This document shows positions 31,085-41,269 of a DNA stretch of 64,000 bases, one piece after another; the stretch's first letter is position 1, and every line of letters begins with the position of its first letter. A program made the translations under genes and the position numbers. The stretch comes from Aphanomyces cochlioides (Eukaryota > Oomycota > Saprolegniomycetes > Saprolegniales > Verrucalvaceae): assembly GCA_019828595.1 (NCBI GenBank), contig JAHQRK010000037.1, forward strand, positions 248,001 through 312,000. The letters run 5' to 3'. Below the pieces are notes generated by a model. The model was given only the letters and a program-made list of their open reading frames with translations, was not told where the DNA came from and searched no databases.

Positions 31085-31736
31085 ATGTCTAAACTAATAA
31101 ACTTTTATTCTCAGTCAAATCAACGAGGTTAAGAAAGTCAATCCGCAATACGAAACGCATTTGATATCAGTACCATTTCGTATGCTTGTATGCTGTGCTT
31201 CAGGAGGCGGTAAAAGTAATTTTGTTATGAATTTGCTATATCAAATGAATAATACATTTCATAAGATCGTGATCATAACTAAAGCGCCTGAGCCATTATA
31301 CACGATGCTACAGAAAAAACTGAAAGACAGAGTCGATATCTATTACGATGGAAATATGCCTGATGAGTTTGATAAATTAGAACCCGATCAAAATGGATTG
31401 ATTATCTTTGATGATATGGTCTTAACCCCTGATAAACGCATTGGTGAAATGTTTATTCATGGAAGAAAACTTGAATATTCGAGCATTTATATCAGTCAAA
31501 GTTTCTTCGCAACACCAAAAATCGTTCGTCAGCAAGTGAATTATGTTGCTTTAGGTAAAGGCATTAATAAACGAGATTTAAGGATGATTTTGAGCGAATA
31601 TTCAATCTCTCTCTCTGTTAAAGAATTAGAACAAATCTATTTCAATCTTACTAAAGAACATATGAACTTTATGCTCTTAGACCTTCTCAAGAGCAATATT
31701 AGACATAACATCACTGATATTGTCTTAGAATTCTAA
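31085..31736 (+). pseudogene. genome-packaging ATPase (FtsK/HerA, A32-like), frameshifted near its start
   Basis: The main frame is open through 31736, with Walker A CCASGGGKSNF, Walker B GLIIFDDMV and the downstream block SSIYISQSFFATPKIVRQQV, as in A32-like packaging ATPases of Polintons. The presumptive start is the ATG at 31085 (MSKLINFY), which is in another frame; a one-base shift near 31110 joins it to EVKKVNPQYETHLISVPFRM. With the shift the protein lacks its start; from an internal Met it would still retain Walker A. It lies between the penton and fibre genes. Confidence 0.85.
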
Positions 31737-31761
31737 ATATCGTTACTATTCTATAATAAAA

Positions 31762-34641
31762 ATGAATAGCAATTCTCCTTCATGGAACTCAAATATCTTT
31801 AATACTTCAGCATTTGCTGGCACAATCTATCTCACGAGGCAAGATGCTGATAAATTATATTTGACTATAGCCGCTGGCAAAAATCTTGGATTGATTGATG
31901 GAATTACTTCTGGAATTGTTAGTCCATCTAAAGCTGTAATCGTTGATGGTTCAAGTAATAGTATTGGATTTAATAATATTGGAACGACTTCTATTACAAT
32001 TGGAGGAATTACATTGGGTGTTACAGAATCAGCTTATTCAACTTCAATAACAACTGGAACTGCATCAGCGTCAAAAGCATTAGTTCTTGACGCGAATAGA
32101 GATATTACAAATATTAGATATTTAACAGCCACACAATTAACTGGAACTTTACAAACTGCTGCTCAGCCTAATATTACATCAGTTGGATCTTTAACTGGAT
32201 TATCAATGCTTGGCTCTATTTCAATGAATGGTTATAATCTTTCACTAGTAAATGCTTTTTCAGCATCGGGAATTTTAACATTAACAAATACGACCTCGGC
32301 CACTAATAATTCAAATGGTGCTATTCAAATGTCAGACGGTTTATCTATTTCAAATACAACCGATGCTACATCTTCAATAAATGGCGGATCAATTACTACT
32401 GCGGGTGGCGTAGCGATTGCTAAATCGTTATACGTTGGCAACAATATCATCTGTAGTAATTTGACTGGAACTTTACAAACTGCTGCTCAACCAAATATTA
32501 CATCTTTAGGACTTTAACATCATTAACAGTTTCTGGTGTTTCAAACCTAAATTCTATATCAATAACAGGAACTTCTGCTTCAACTTCATCAACTACTGGA
32601 TCTTTATTATTACTTGGTGGCATTGGTATTAATAATACAACCGATGCTACATCTTCAACAAATGGGGGATCTATTACTACTGCGGGTGGCGTAGCGATTG
32701 CTAAATCGTTATACGTTGACAACAATATCATCTGTAGTAATGCCATAACGGTAGCAAATTCATCTACTGCTGTTATAAATATGAATTCAACCGGATCTAC
32801 AACTGGTAGAGCAAATTTAGTCTTTACTACTGATACAAATACTTACGAGTTAGGCGCAAGAAACTCAACAAATGGTAATTATCCGACTAATTTATACATT
32901 TACAATGGATCGTTTTTATTAACAATGACACCATCCGGTGCAACAACTTTATATAATAATACTGATTCATCCAGTGCTTCAACGGGATCACTAATTCTTT
33001 CAGGAGGTTTGGGTGTTGCTAAAAAAATCTATTTTAATACTTATATTAATCCAAATAGTCAATTTACAGGAACTTCACACGGTAATAATTCAAATTGTAT
33101 TTGTTTAAACGATCAACCAATATTCTTTAGAAATACTAATAATAATGACTCAAACCACGGTTTAATGTATTCTGGATATAATAATCCAAATTGGAATAGT
33201 AATAATGGATTTGGTAATTCATCGACTTATAGAATAGACGGACCTATTCTTTATGGGAATTCGGGAGTTAATATTGGTTCATTAAATGCTTCTACTGAAA
33301 CAATTATAGCAAATTTTACAAAAGGAAGTACATCTATTTTATCAGATAATTTTTATTTACCTAATTCTACATCATATTTTGGATCTTCAGTGTTAAATGC
33401 TGGTAAAGTTAATATTAATTCAACTGGAACGCAATTAGCATTGACATATAGTAGTTCGGTATATGGAACTATTTCATCTGGGCCGTCGCAATTTCAAGTT
33501 GCTTTAACTAATACAAATGCAGTTCAATCTACACAAACGTATTCATTATATTTAGATGTCCCGAGTCAAGTAGCAGGTGCAACAACGACTTATCCTCGGA
33601 TGTCATTATCAAATACATTTGTTATTCCTTCTGGAAATGAGCATAGATTAGATATGGGCGATGTTATTAGTAATTTTACTATACAAATTTATAATGCAAA
33701 CACGGGTAGTGGAAGGAATGGCAGTCCATCATCTGGTTTTGGTTCTGCAAATTCTGTTTTAACTTATTGTTCATCACAGTTAAATGGCCATTATTTTTAT
33801 TCTTCTTATTGATTATCAGGTGTAGGAGCTAATACTTCTTTAGGTAATTATTTCAAGAATTACAAAAGAAGGTAATATAGAATCTGGAGCAGGATTAAGA
33901 GCAACTGGCTACAATCCAATTTATACAGGATCTGGTGCTGAGATACATTATGCATCAAGTATTGCAAGTTTTTTCGGTTATGATAGAACAAATTTGTTAT
34001 ACAAAACTACACAATTAGGTTAATCATTATTCATAAATGGAGTTACCGGTTATTGTAGTAAAGGAACTAATGATGGTTCAAAAGCCCCATTATACGTTTA
34101 TGGAACTTCAGCATCAAGTTATACTGGAAATTTTGGTTATTTGAATAATGGTGGAGCTGGGGGAGCCGCTAATTTCACATCTCGCCAATTTTCGATAAGA
34201 GCAACAGGAGGAATATTTGTAGAATCTGGTGAAATAGATTGTGCTTCAGATATCAGATTTAAGGAAAATGTAAACAAAATTACTGATGAACAAGCATTAA
34301 GATTTGTTGAAAAGATAGATCCAATTGAATTCAATTATATTGGCTCCGAAAATGTAAACTATGGTTATTCAGCTCAAGACATAATGTTAAATAAATATAA
34401 TGTTCTTGTTGGTTGTATTACTTCTGATGAAGATTTAGAGGAGCAAACATTAACAAATGATGAAAATGAATCAATAACAATTCCAAAAAATACAAGACTT
34501 ATTGTAAATATGTTAGCTGCTATACCATTATTGCATAAGGCACTTAAAATATCTAATAGTAAAATTGCTACTTTAGAGGAGCAAATTGTTGAATTAAAAG
34601 CATTAATTGATACCAAAGCAAATAAACGCACAAGAAAATAA
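31762..34641 (+). pseudogene. long fibre-like protein ending in a peptidase S74 chaperone domain, four lesions
   Basis: About 960 codons of Ser/Thr/Asn/Gly-rich repeats (LTGTLQTAAQPNITSVGSL; GGSITTAGGVAIAKSLYVGN) lead to a C-terminal S74/endosialidase-type intramolecular chaperone. That domain is recognised by CASDIRFKENVNKITD, IDPIEFNYIG and YGYSAQDI. This domain normally trimerises a fibre and then cleaves itself off. Lesions seen: frameshift near 32510, TGA 33810-33812, frameshift near 33858, TAA 34021-34023. A block of about 108 bp (32353-32460) is repeated nearly exactly at 32633-32740. It would be a host-attachment fibre. Confidence 0.8.
32353..32740 (+). repeat. 108 bp direct repeat within the fibre gene
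   Basis: Two almost identical copies (32353-32460 and 32633-32740) encode the NTTDATSS..AGGVAIAKSLYV repeat. A shorter block (32140 and 32464) encodes the LTGTLQTAAQPNIT repeat. This indicates repeat expansion of the fibre shaft. Confidence 0.85.
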
Positions 34642-34653
34642 CTGATTTAAGAA

Positions 34654-34689
34654 ATAACAAAGTTATTGAGATATCTTCAATATCATATA
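34654..34689 (+). promoter_or_regulatory. shared Polinton upstream motif, copy 3
   Basis: ATAACAAAGTTATTGAGATA followed by TCTTCAATATCATATA, 8 bp before the ATG at 34698. It differs from copy 1 by a single base in the core. Confidence 0.75.
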
Positions 34690-34697
34690 AAGTTAGT

Positions 34698-34903
34698 ATG
34701 AGACCAAGAAAACTATCTGGAAAAGGCCTTAAAAAATGAATTTAACTGAAGAGTTATTAGAGAATTTTGAAGAGGATTCTGCAGCTGATTCTAAAAACAT
34801 ATCAAATGAAAAGCAATTAAACAAAACTATCAAAAGAGTAATTGCTCATACGAAAAAGATGGCTCTAAAGCCAATCAATACTCATCAATTACTAAAGCAA
34901 TAA
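34698..34903 (+). CDS. two tiny overlapping frames (13 and 55 residues)
   Basis: A 13-codon frame (34698-34739, MRPRKLSGKGLKK) follows the shared upstream motif. Its stop overlaps the start of a 55-codon frame (34736-34903, MNLTEELLENFEEDSAADSK...) in an ATGA overlap. Either the first is a short leader or the two were once one gene. The function is unknown. Confidence 0.45.
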
Positions 34904-34930
34904 AAACAAGTTTATCTGTAGTAATATACT

Positions 34931-35394
34931 ATGAAATATTCTGGGCGAAGTAAGGTCTTATTTTTTGAACCTCAGTCAGTTGAGTCTGGTGAGCCTAAGC
35001 AAGAGCCTAAGCAAGAAACTGATTTAGAATTAATAATCAAACAAAAAACTTCAGACAGGAGAAGTATTTAGAATTAGTTAAACGATTTATTGATGAATAT
35101 TGTGAATATGAATTTATGAATATGATTTCTCATGATGAAATTAAAAAAGCGTATAATCACTTTTTACGAAATATTGAAGATTCAGCTAAGAATTTGAATA
35201 TGTCATTGGCAATAAGCGTTAAAAATATATCGAGTTTACACAATCGATGCACTTACAAACGAGTGCATATTTGCATGAGTTGCAATAAGAGACAGTTTTC
35301 AAAGTGTTGCGATGATTATAATATAAAAAATCGTACTTCTGTATACTATATGGTCAATTGGAAGATGAAATCATGCGTCAGTTCAGTCGTTTAG
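34931..35394 (+). pseudogene. Polinton protein of unknown function, frameshift in an A-run
   Basis: The first frame (34931-35071) starts MKYSGRSKVLFFEPQ; the second is open from about 35045 through 35394. The join is at an A6 run near 35042-35047 and would need a minus-one change. The second part has helical DNA-binding-like character (MNMISHDEIKKAYNHFLRNI) and a Cys cluster (HICMSCNKRQFSKCC). The run does not form a canonical slippery site in the incoming frame, so a mutation is more likely than programmed shifting. Confidence 0.5.
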
Positions 35395-35649
35395 ATCTAC
35401 AATATCGTGAACATCTTTAATTTTTTCGAGTATTTGAGTTCGTTCATTATTTAACCAAGTGATGTAATTTTTTTGAAACAATCGAGGATCGTAATCGTAA
35501 TTATCATCTTGAACGCACCCATGAATGATCAACAGATGCTCAATTATGAAGTTAAGCTTCATATATAAAAAGTACAGTTTTGCTCTATGGCCATCTTCTA
35601 TGATTTTGGTGTAGGCTTTTATTGTTTGAATTGGATCATACTTGGACAT
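35383..35649 (-). CDS. 88-residue Polinton protein of unknown function
   Basis: Intact frame starting MSKYDPIQTIKAYTKIIEDG. It is helical and charged, with a His/Leu-rich middle (FIIEHLLIIHGC). The shared upstream motif lies 8 bp before the ATG on this strand, which supports it as a real gene. Its 3' end overlaps the end of the preceding gene by 12 bp. Confidence 0.55.
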   Translation of the reverse strand: MSKYDPIQTIKAYTKIIEDGHRAKLYFLYMKLNFIIEHLLIIHGCVQDDNYDYDPRLFQKNYITWLNNERTQILEKIKDVHDIVDLND

Positions 35650-35657
35650 GTTATCTG

Positions 35658-35692
35658 TATATGATATCGAAGATATCTCAATAACTTTGTTA
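35658..35692 (-). promoter_or_regulatory. shared Polinton upstream motif, copy 4 (minus strand)
   Basis: On the minus strand it reads ATAACAAAGTTATTGAGATA then TCTTCGATATCATATA, matching copy 1 exactly in the core. It lies just before the ATG at 35649. Confidence 0.75.
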
Positions 35693-35737
35693 TTTATTTT
35701 ATGATCTAAAAGTATGATAACTATAGTATAAATTCAA

Positions 35738-35869
35738 ATGCAAACAAAGTCAATATATTTAGATCTAACTGCGAAATTGCGATATCCAGTGCATAATATT
35801 CAAGTATATGTTGATGCTATACAAGAATCTTACTACATTGATGGAATGTTTAAAATAATTTACGAGTAG
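35738..35869 (+). CDS. 43-residue Polinton protein of unknown function
   Basis: Small intact frame starting MQTKSIYLDLTAKLRYPVHN and ending in a Tyr-rich segment. The region just after it (35874-35912) has palindromic TACAGTATATATACTGTA-like sequence that may be regulatory. No family is recognised. Confidence 0.4.
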   Translation: MQTKSIYLDLTAKLRYPVHNIQVYVDAIQESYYIDGMFKIIYE

Positions 35870-35984
35870 TAATACAGTATATATACTGTATAAGTACTGT
35901 ATATTTAGTATGCATCTTCGAATTGTTATACGAGAATTAAAATTAATTGCTTAATATACGATACGAGATTAGGCTAAGTTAGAC

Positions 35985-36841
35985 ATGAATAAATTACTAA
36001 AAAAATGGAAAATTGACGAGACCTATACTAAGAAACCAATCAAACCTAAATTTGATTCAGTAAAAGCAAATACCTTTCCTCAAAAAGATTATAATTATAT
36101 GGCTGATTTGCTACATCTACCAACAACAAAAAAAGGATATCGCTACTTGTTAGTACTCGTTGATATCTGGTCGAACCATTTCGATATAGAACCAATCAAA
36201 AACAAACAAGCATCAACTGTATTAGATGGATTGCTAAATATTTTCAATAAAGGAATCTTAAAACTACCTAAAGCTTCTATAAGAACTGATGGAGGATCAG
36301 AATTTAAAGATGTTTTTCATAAATATTTGTATGATCATTCAATTTTACATAGAATTGCAGAGCCTTATCGTCATAATCAACTTGCTAATGTTGAACGGCT
36401 CAATCGCGAACTTGGTCGCTTGCTTAATGGTTACATGAATCAAATGGAAGTAAAATCTGGTAAAGTCTATAAGGAATGGACTGACGAATTGATGTCATTA
36501 GAGATGAGTTGAATAAAACTAGAGAAGAAAGAGCAGATATCCCAATTGAAAATATTACATTTCCTGAAGTTGAAGCAAAGGCAAAATACAAAGTCGGTGA
36601 TGAAGTCTATTATAAGTCAGAAGTTCCATTGACTGCATTGGGCAAAAAGCAAAATACATCAACCTTTAGAATGGGAGATGTACGATGGGCTATTAACGAT
36701 CCTAGAAAAATTAAGAAGATTGTTTATTACCCAAACAATGTTCGTTATATACTTGTTGGTAAGCCAAATGTATCATATGCAGAAGTTGAGCTGAAGCCAG
36801 CGAAAAAAAATAGAAGAAGTTCGCGAATTACAACACAGTAA
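35985..36841 (+). pseudogene. retroviral-type (RVE) integrase, one frameshift
   Basis: The catalytic core has ADLLHLP (first Asp), SIRTDGGSEFKD (second Asp) and NVERLNRELGRLLNGYMNQ (Glu), the D,D,E arrangement of Maverick/Polinton and retrotransposon integrases. The C-terminal part (YKVGDEVYYKSEVPL .. VRWAINDPRKIKKIVYYP) is an SH3/chromo-like DNA-binding end in a second frame from about 36500. A shift near 36495 separates them. No HHCC zinc-binding region is seen before the core. This enzyme class makes 5-6 bp duplications, matching the 5 bp GGCAA found at the ends. Confidence 0.85.
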
Positions 36842-36865
36842 GTGAATTTCCTTTGATTTCAGCAT

Positions 36866-37970
36866 TTACCCTTGATTTATCAGACTTTTTACAAACATAA
36901 ATTCATTGATATTGATATCTTTGTCATATGAGATGCTATCAATCATTATACGAATGACGTTATCAATGTTCTTCAAAGCGAGTTTAGCCATAATTATTCT
37001 TGCAAATCCAGTTAGAAATGGTTTGAGTCGATACTGGAATTCATATATTGGTTTAGTTAAATCAACAAGGTTATATATGCTCTTATCTCCTTGAATTGTA
37101 TATTTTTTAATACAATATTGATTTTCAGATGGATCCATTGAATAACCCATATCAATTGATTCAATATCATCATCATCTGAAGCTTTAGTAATCGTACGCT
37201 TTTTTGATACATGTCCCCAAGCTGATGAAGCTAAATGCTTTACAATCTTATTTTTTGGATATTTAGTTTTCAATAATATTAATTTATCAAACCGGTATTG
37301 TATTGCTTGATATACCATCGCGCGAAATTCAGTTGAAAATGCGTGTAATAATTATCAGGTGAAAAGCAGAATACTTTATTAAAATTAGCATTAGTGCTTG
37401 TGATTCGGCATTTGTAAATTCCATATAGAAAATTGCTCTTTGGTACACTTTCAAGGCGTTTGACAACTCCTTTGCTAACAGGAAATTGGAATTCGTAAAA
37501 TTGTTCTTCTACATTCGTTTTACATCCCATCAATGATGGGTAGAACATCTTCTTATCATATGTTGAAATATTACCATAAATCCCATCTTGGTGATACATA
37601 ATCCCAGAGTTGTAGCATTTGTCAAAATATGTGTCTTCTTAAGTGTAATATCATCCATATCTCTTTTGACTACATTGCGTTTGATACATGTTTGAACATT
37701 CTTTGAGTGATTACGATAAAAGGTTTTTCCATTGCATTTGAACGAGTTATCAAAATAGTCAAAACCAATTTCGTTCTTAATGTCATCTCTCCATTTGATT
37801 AAATCATCAGCAAATTCAGGTAATTTATTATCATATCCCTTAAAAGCTTCAAAAGCATTACATTGACCATAATCAATCTTCAAAACTGTTTCAAATACTT
37901 CAGTTTGATAATTATAGGTTTCATATTCATTCTCACTGTTTTTGAAAAATATGATGAAGTTTGGGTGCAT
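36866..37970 (-). pseudogene. B-family DNA polymerase (protein-primed type) remnant
   Basis: Three overlapping frames in order show the palm motifs: ISTYDKKMFYPSLMG (motif A), HLASSAWGHVSKKR (motif B), and NVIRIMIDSISYDKD in the motif C position. The shifts are near 37600 and 37325. The total is about 370 codons, far shorter than a complete Polinton polymerase; the exonuclease and terminal-protein-like regions are absent or unrecognisable. In motif C only one Asp is clear. The gene is therefore a non-functional remnant. Confidence 0.72.
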
Positions 37971-38057
37971 GATTTATTACTCTATATATACTAATTAAAT
38001 TCTCAATACTGGAAATTTAACTTTATATTGAAGCAGGAAATATTATAATATACAATC

Positions 38058-38294
38058 ACGGAAGATTCATTTATTGTAGATAAAAAGCAAAAACGAAAGG
38101 AATACATAAAGCAGTACTATCAAGCTAATAAAAGCAAATTTAATCCAGCTGGATACAATTACGTGAAACCAAAAATCATATGTGAATGCGGTATGGAGCT
38201 TAAAAAATATTCATTGACCAATCACATCAAAACAAATGCTCATATGTTAATTATGGAAGCAAAAAAACAAATGGTTACTGAACTTAGTTCTTAG
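38058..38294 (+). pseudogene. small C2H2-like zinc finger protein, start codon lost
   Basis: A 78-codon frame has ACG where an ATG is expected (38058-38060), suggesting start loss. It carries a Tyr/Lys-rich helix (KRKEYIKQYYQANKSKF) and then ICECGMELKKYSLTNHIKTN, a CxC(G)..H...H finger of a type common in large DNA viruses and their relatives. A non-AUG start cannot be excluded. Confidence 0.5.
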
Positions 38295-38629
38295 GTTCAG
38301 AAGCAACAACATATAATTGAAATAATTTATGAAAATCGCTTACGTTTTTAACTCTATTTTCGAAATATTCTTCATAATCATCAAACATTTCATCTATGCT
38401 CTCATCCATTGCTTTCAAAGTAATATATCCAATATTTGTCAATGCTCGAATGTATATTTTTGAGTTCGGTTTTTTGTGCAATTTCTTTAGAGATTACTTT
38501 TGCATCAGTAATGCCGAATCTTGTGAATCTACGATTACTTCGTCCTTTGTATTTACATGTTAGATACTTGATACCGAGTTTCTTTGATATTCTTCAAGTT
38601 TTTCACTGTCTCTTTGATATCATACATTG
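38284..38629 (-). pseudogene. Polinton protein of unknown function, two frameshifts
   Basis: Three successive frames from the ATG at 38629 read as coding sequence. They include a basic segment (YKGRSNRRFTRFGITDAKVI) and an acidic helical end (DESIDEMFDDYEEYFENRV). Shifts lie near 38575 and 38485. No family is recognised. Confidence 0.4.
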
Positions 38630-38751
38630 TTGCTCTATATTTATAAAATTATGTATCAATATAGAAAATTAATTTTTATATTTATAGAAATTAATTTTCT
38701 ATCGTGAGCGATAAAAATAGATAAATAGAGAATATAAATCATATAGTGAAA

Positions 38752-39987
38752 ATGTGCAATTTCATTAAAACAAATGGCGAACAATGTAAATTAGCTAAGA
38801 ACAAAGAGTTCTGTCATAAACATATTAACGTTATTCAAGAAGAGAATATTGTTAGTAATATAACCGAAGCCCAAACAGAAGATATTACTGTTGATATGCC
38901 TCCTCAAGAATTCAATAAGGTAGAAGATAATCAAGTATCTAATGCATATACTAACAGTGTAAAGAAGAATTATCAAATACAGAAAAAATAAATAATCTTG
39001 ATAGTGATGATAATTCTAATGATGACTTAGTTGAGTTGATGGAATCGTGGATGAACAGAGTCAAACCAAGCGAATCCAAAAATGGAGCGAGAAATGTATT
39101 AATTTTTACTAAGTTGTCAGTTGATAAAATCAAAAAGTCTTTTGAAAACCTTAGGGAAATTAAGAAAATTGGCGTAGAATTAGAAGAAAACTATAATGTC
39201 GTCAAACTATATCTAACAAATGCTATCAATAGAATGACATTGGCTAAACATGGTTTTGATAATGTTATATTACATACAGGATTAAAAAAGAATAACTGTA
39301 TTGTAAATATTGATAATGATGACCGAACTACTATGTATTACAAAAAGGTATGTGAATTAGATGAAATAGATTACGATGATTTTATTAATATGAGCAAAAA
39401 GAAGGTCTTTGAAAAATATCAATAAGTAACTCTGAAATCTGAAATCACGATAAAAAAAGGATAAAGAAATTAAAGATAGTTTTAGCAAAGTAAAATGGGG
39501 AAGTAGGAATAACATGTTTCAAGAAACTATTTTAAAAATTTCAGCAACCACACCTCATCCAAGAAACATTTACATTGTTGAAGATATTGATGGTAATAAT
39601 GGCAAATCTTTCTTATGTAGTTATCTTAATACTGAGTATGATGTATTATTAGTTGATGGCAAACCTGATAATGTGTATTATCAATCATCACAAATGTGCG
39701 ACGAAGGAAATGATCCAAGCATTTTAATTCTTGATGTTCCACGGGAAAGTGAAGATTATCTTCAATACAATACTGTTGAAAAATTGAAGAATGGTTTAGT
39801 CAATTCAGGAAAATACGAATCTAGAAAAATTAACATTAAGACACCTCATATCTTCATATTTACAAACTTTCATATTAAAACAGATGACTGGACTAATGAC
39901 AGAATCAAATTTATTGATGTTAAAACGGGTGTAATAAGAAATATTTATCACAAAGAGGAAGACATTTATGGAAATATTCTAAATTAA
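38752..39987 (+). pseudogene. Rep-like protein with CRESS-type superfamily 3 helicase domain, broken
   Basis: The C-terminal part (from about 39470, ATG at 39514) has a clear SF3 helicase of the kind in CRESS-virus Rep proteins: IDGNNGKSFL (Walker A), ILILDVPRES (Walker B), EKLKNGLVNSGKYESRK, IFIFTNFH (motif C) and NDRIKFID. The preceding frames (38752-39425, one shift near 38965) start with a Cys/His cluster (MCNFIKTNGEQCKL) and contain KLSVDKIKKSF and TMYYKKV, possibly a decayed HUH nuclease region. A TAA at 39423-39425 and a shift near 39455 separate the halves. The reading as one original Rep gene is inference; the helicase domain is well supported. The stop lies within the right terminal repeat. 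Confidence 0.7.
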
Positions 39988-40427
39988 ATTCTTTGGATAT
40001 TACAATACTTTTTTATGAAAAATCAATATTGCTGTTTTAGTGTTATGCTGTTATGATCAACTTGAGAGATGAATATTTGTAATTTACTGTTTTACTGTTT
40101 TACTGTTTTACTGTTATACTGTTATGAACATTTGGAAATCACTGTTATGGTGTGATACTGTTATGAGATTTTTGAGAAAATGGAAATCACTGTTATACTG
40201 TGATACTGTTATGGGAGAGGGGCATAACACTATAACAATATAACAGTAGTTTTGAAGTCTTTATATTTTTATATAACAGTATAACACTATAACAGTTATT
40301 TTGTAGTTCTGTTTTTGTTGAAGGGGTGTTTGTAGAAGCGAAATGCTAACGTAAGAAAGTCTTGTTTAAAGTTTACCATTGAAGCACTTCGCGATAACTC
40401 GCTTCCTCCTCCTCCCTTGCTTTTTTT
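39969..40427. repeat. Polinton right terminal inverted repeat
   Basis: It matches 20570-21004 plus 22989-22999 in reverse complement. A few small indels differ: for example an extra AAAAAGT near 40010 and the number of CTGTTTTA repeats. Unlike the left repeat it is not interrupted, so it gives the empty site of the nested transposon. Confidence 0.95.
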
Positions 40428-40490
40428 GGCAACAAAGCCGGGTGTGAAGAATTGTGTCTTCAGTGTATCAGGTTCGATTGTCTTTTTCCC
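40428..40490 (-). pseudogene. GAF gene fragment A, short right remainder
   Basis: Sequence from GGCAACAAAGCCGGGTG through TGCAGTGTATCAG-like sequence resembles 57087-57145 of the intact GAF gene. It joins in register with the left part ending at 20569 once the Polinton and one target copy are removed. After about 40490 the similarity stops. Confidence 0.75.
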
Positions 40491-40590
40491 TCTGACATCT
40501 TTTTGACTTGTGTATGTATATTAATACTCTGACAGATCTTGACGAAAGGAGAGGATTTGCAAACCGCCAAAGAAACAGAAGACGGAGAGA

Positions 40591-41016
40591 ATGATCCTAT
40601 CAAGAAACATTACATGCAATGCTTCGATCCTGAGTGTCTTGACGCAAGAAACGATCAAATTGGCAAATATTGTGGTAAATGAAATCGATGAAGAAGACCT
40701 TGGCCTCTTCGTTCAAATCAATGACCAGAACAATCTACATGCAGCTCTCGCGCTTCCAAACTCTCCCGTTGTACAAGGGATTGATGCCGATGCATCTTTG
40801 GTAGCATTTCGAAATTGGCTGATACATGGAGCACACAATGTCAATGCTGGTAGTCAAGTCCCAGAGGATTCAAATGTTTCCTTGGCATTTCATCACTTAA
40901 CGGGCGAACAAGGCATCAATATTGCGTATGGACAATGGCAACAACTACGATGGTATATTGAAATTCGAAATAGCGGATTCCAAGAGTTCGCGAGTGTCTT
41001 TTTGATGGAAGGCTGA
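40591..41016 (+). pseudogene. unrecognised repeated gene, copy 1 (start damaged)
   Basis: A 141-codon frame starts MILSRNITCNASILSVLTQE and continues with no recognised domain. A second copy at 52570-52696 begins earlier (MAPKNKAKGEIGKPPKKQKK), so this copy has lost its true N-terminus by a frame change just upstream. The downstream flank (AATAATCGTGACAAAGAGAAAGTATC near 41122) is also shared between the two copies. Confidence 0.5.
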
Positions 41017-41269
41017 GGACGACGTCGCGCCACGTTTTCGATCCTTCCAAACCTTTTTCGTTAGCGCAAGACGCACCGTAAGAGAACAAGAACGATTGAT
41101 CGTATTTCATCTTGTTAGCAGTAATAATCGTGACAAAGAGAAAGTATCACGATCTTGTTTTCTTTTGTTCTTCTTAATTGAATCGCATTTCTATCTATCC
41201 TTTCATTGAACAAAGCAAGAAGCAATAATTAAGCATGGAATGAACAAATGAAGGCTCCCATCGTCGAAT

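Larger units (their letters stand above)
20570..40427. mobile_element. Maverick/Polinton-type element, degenerate
   Basis: The element is 19,858 bp with inverted repeats of about 0.45 kb at its ends and a 5 bp target duplication, GGCAA (20565-20569 and 40428-40432). The uninterrupted host sequence is visible in the GAF paralogue near 57090. It encodes the Polinton set: retroviral-type integrase, B-family polymerase, packaging ATPase, adenain-like protease, major and minor capsid candidates. The GC content is far lower than in the flanking host genes. Nearly every long gene is broken, so it should not be autonomous. Nested insertions lie at 21005-22985 and about 28425-29610. Confidence 0.93.

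Noticed and set aside
35042..35048. Possible programmed frameshift at an A6C run in a Polinton gene
   Set aside because: The incoming frame does not place the run as a standard X XXY YYZ heptamer, and neighbouring genes show plain mutational shifts.
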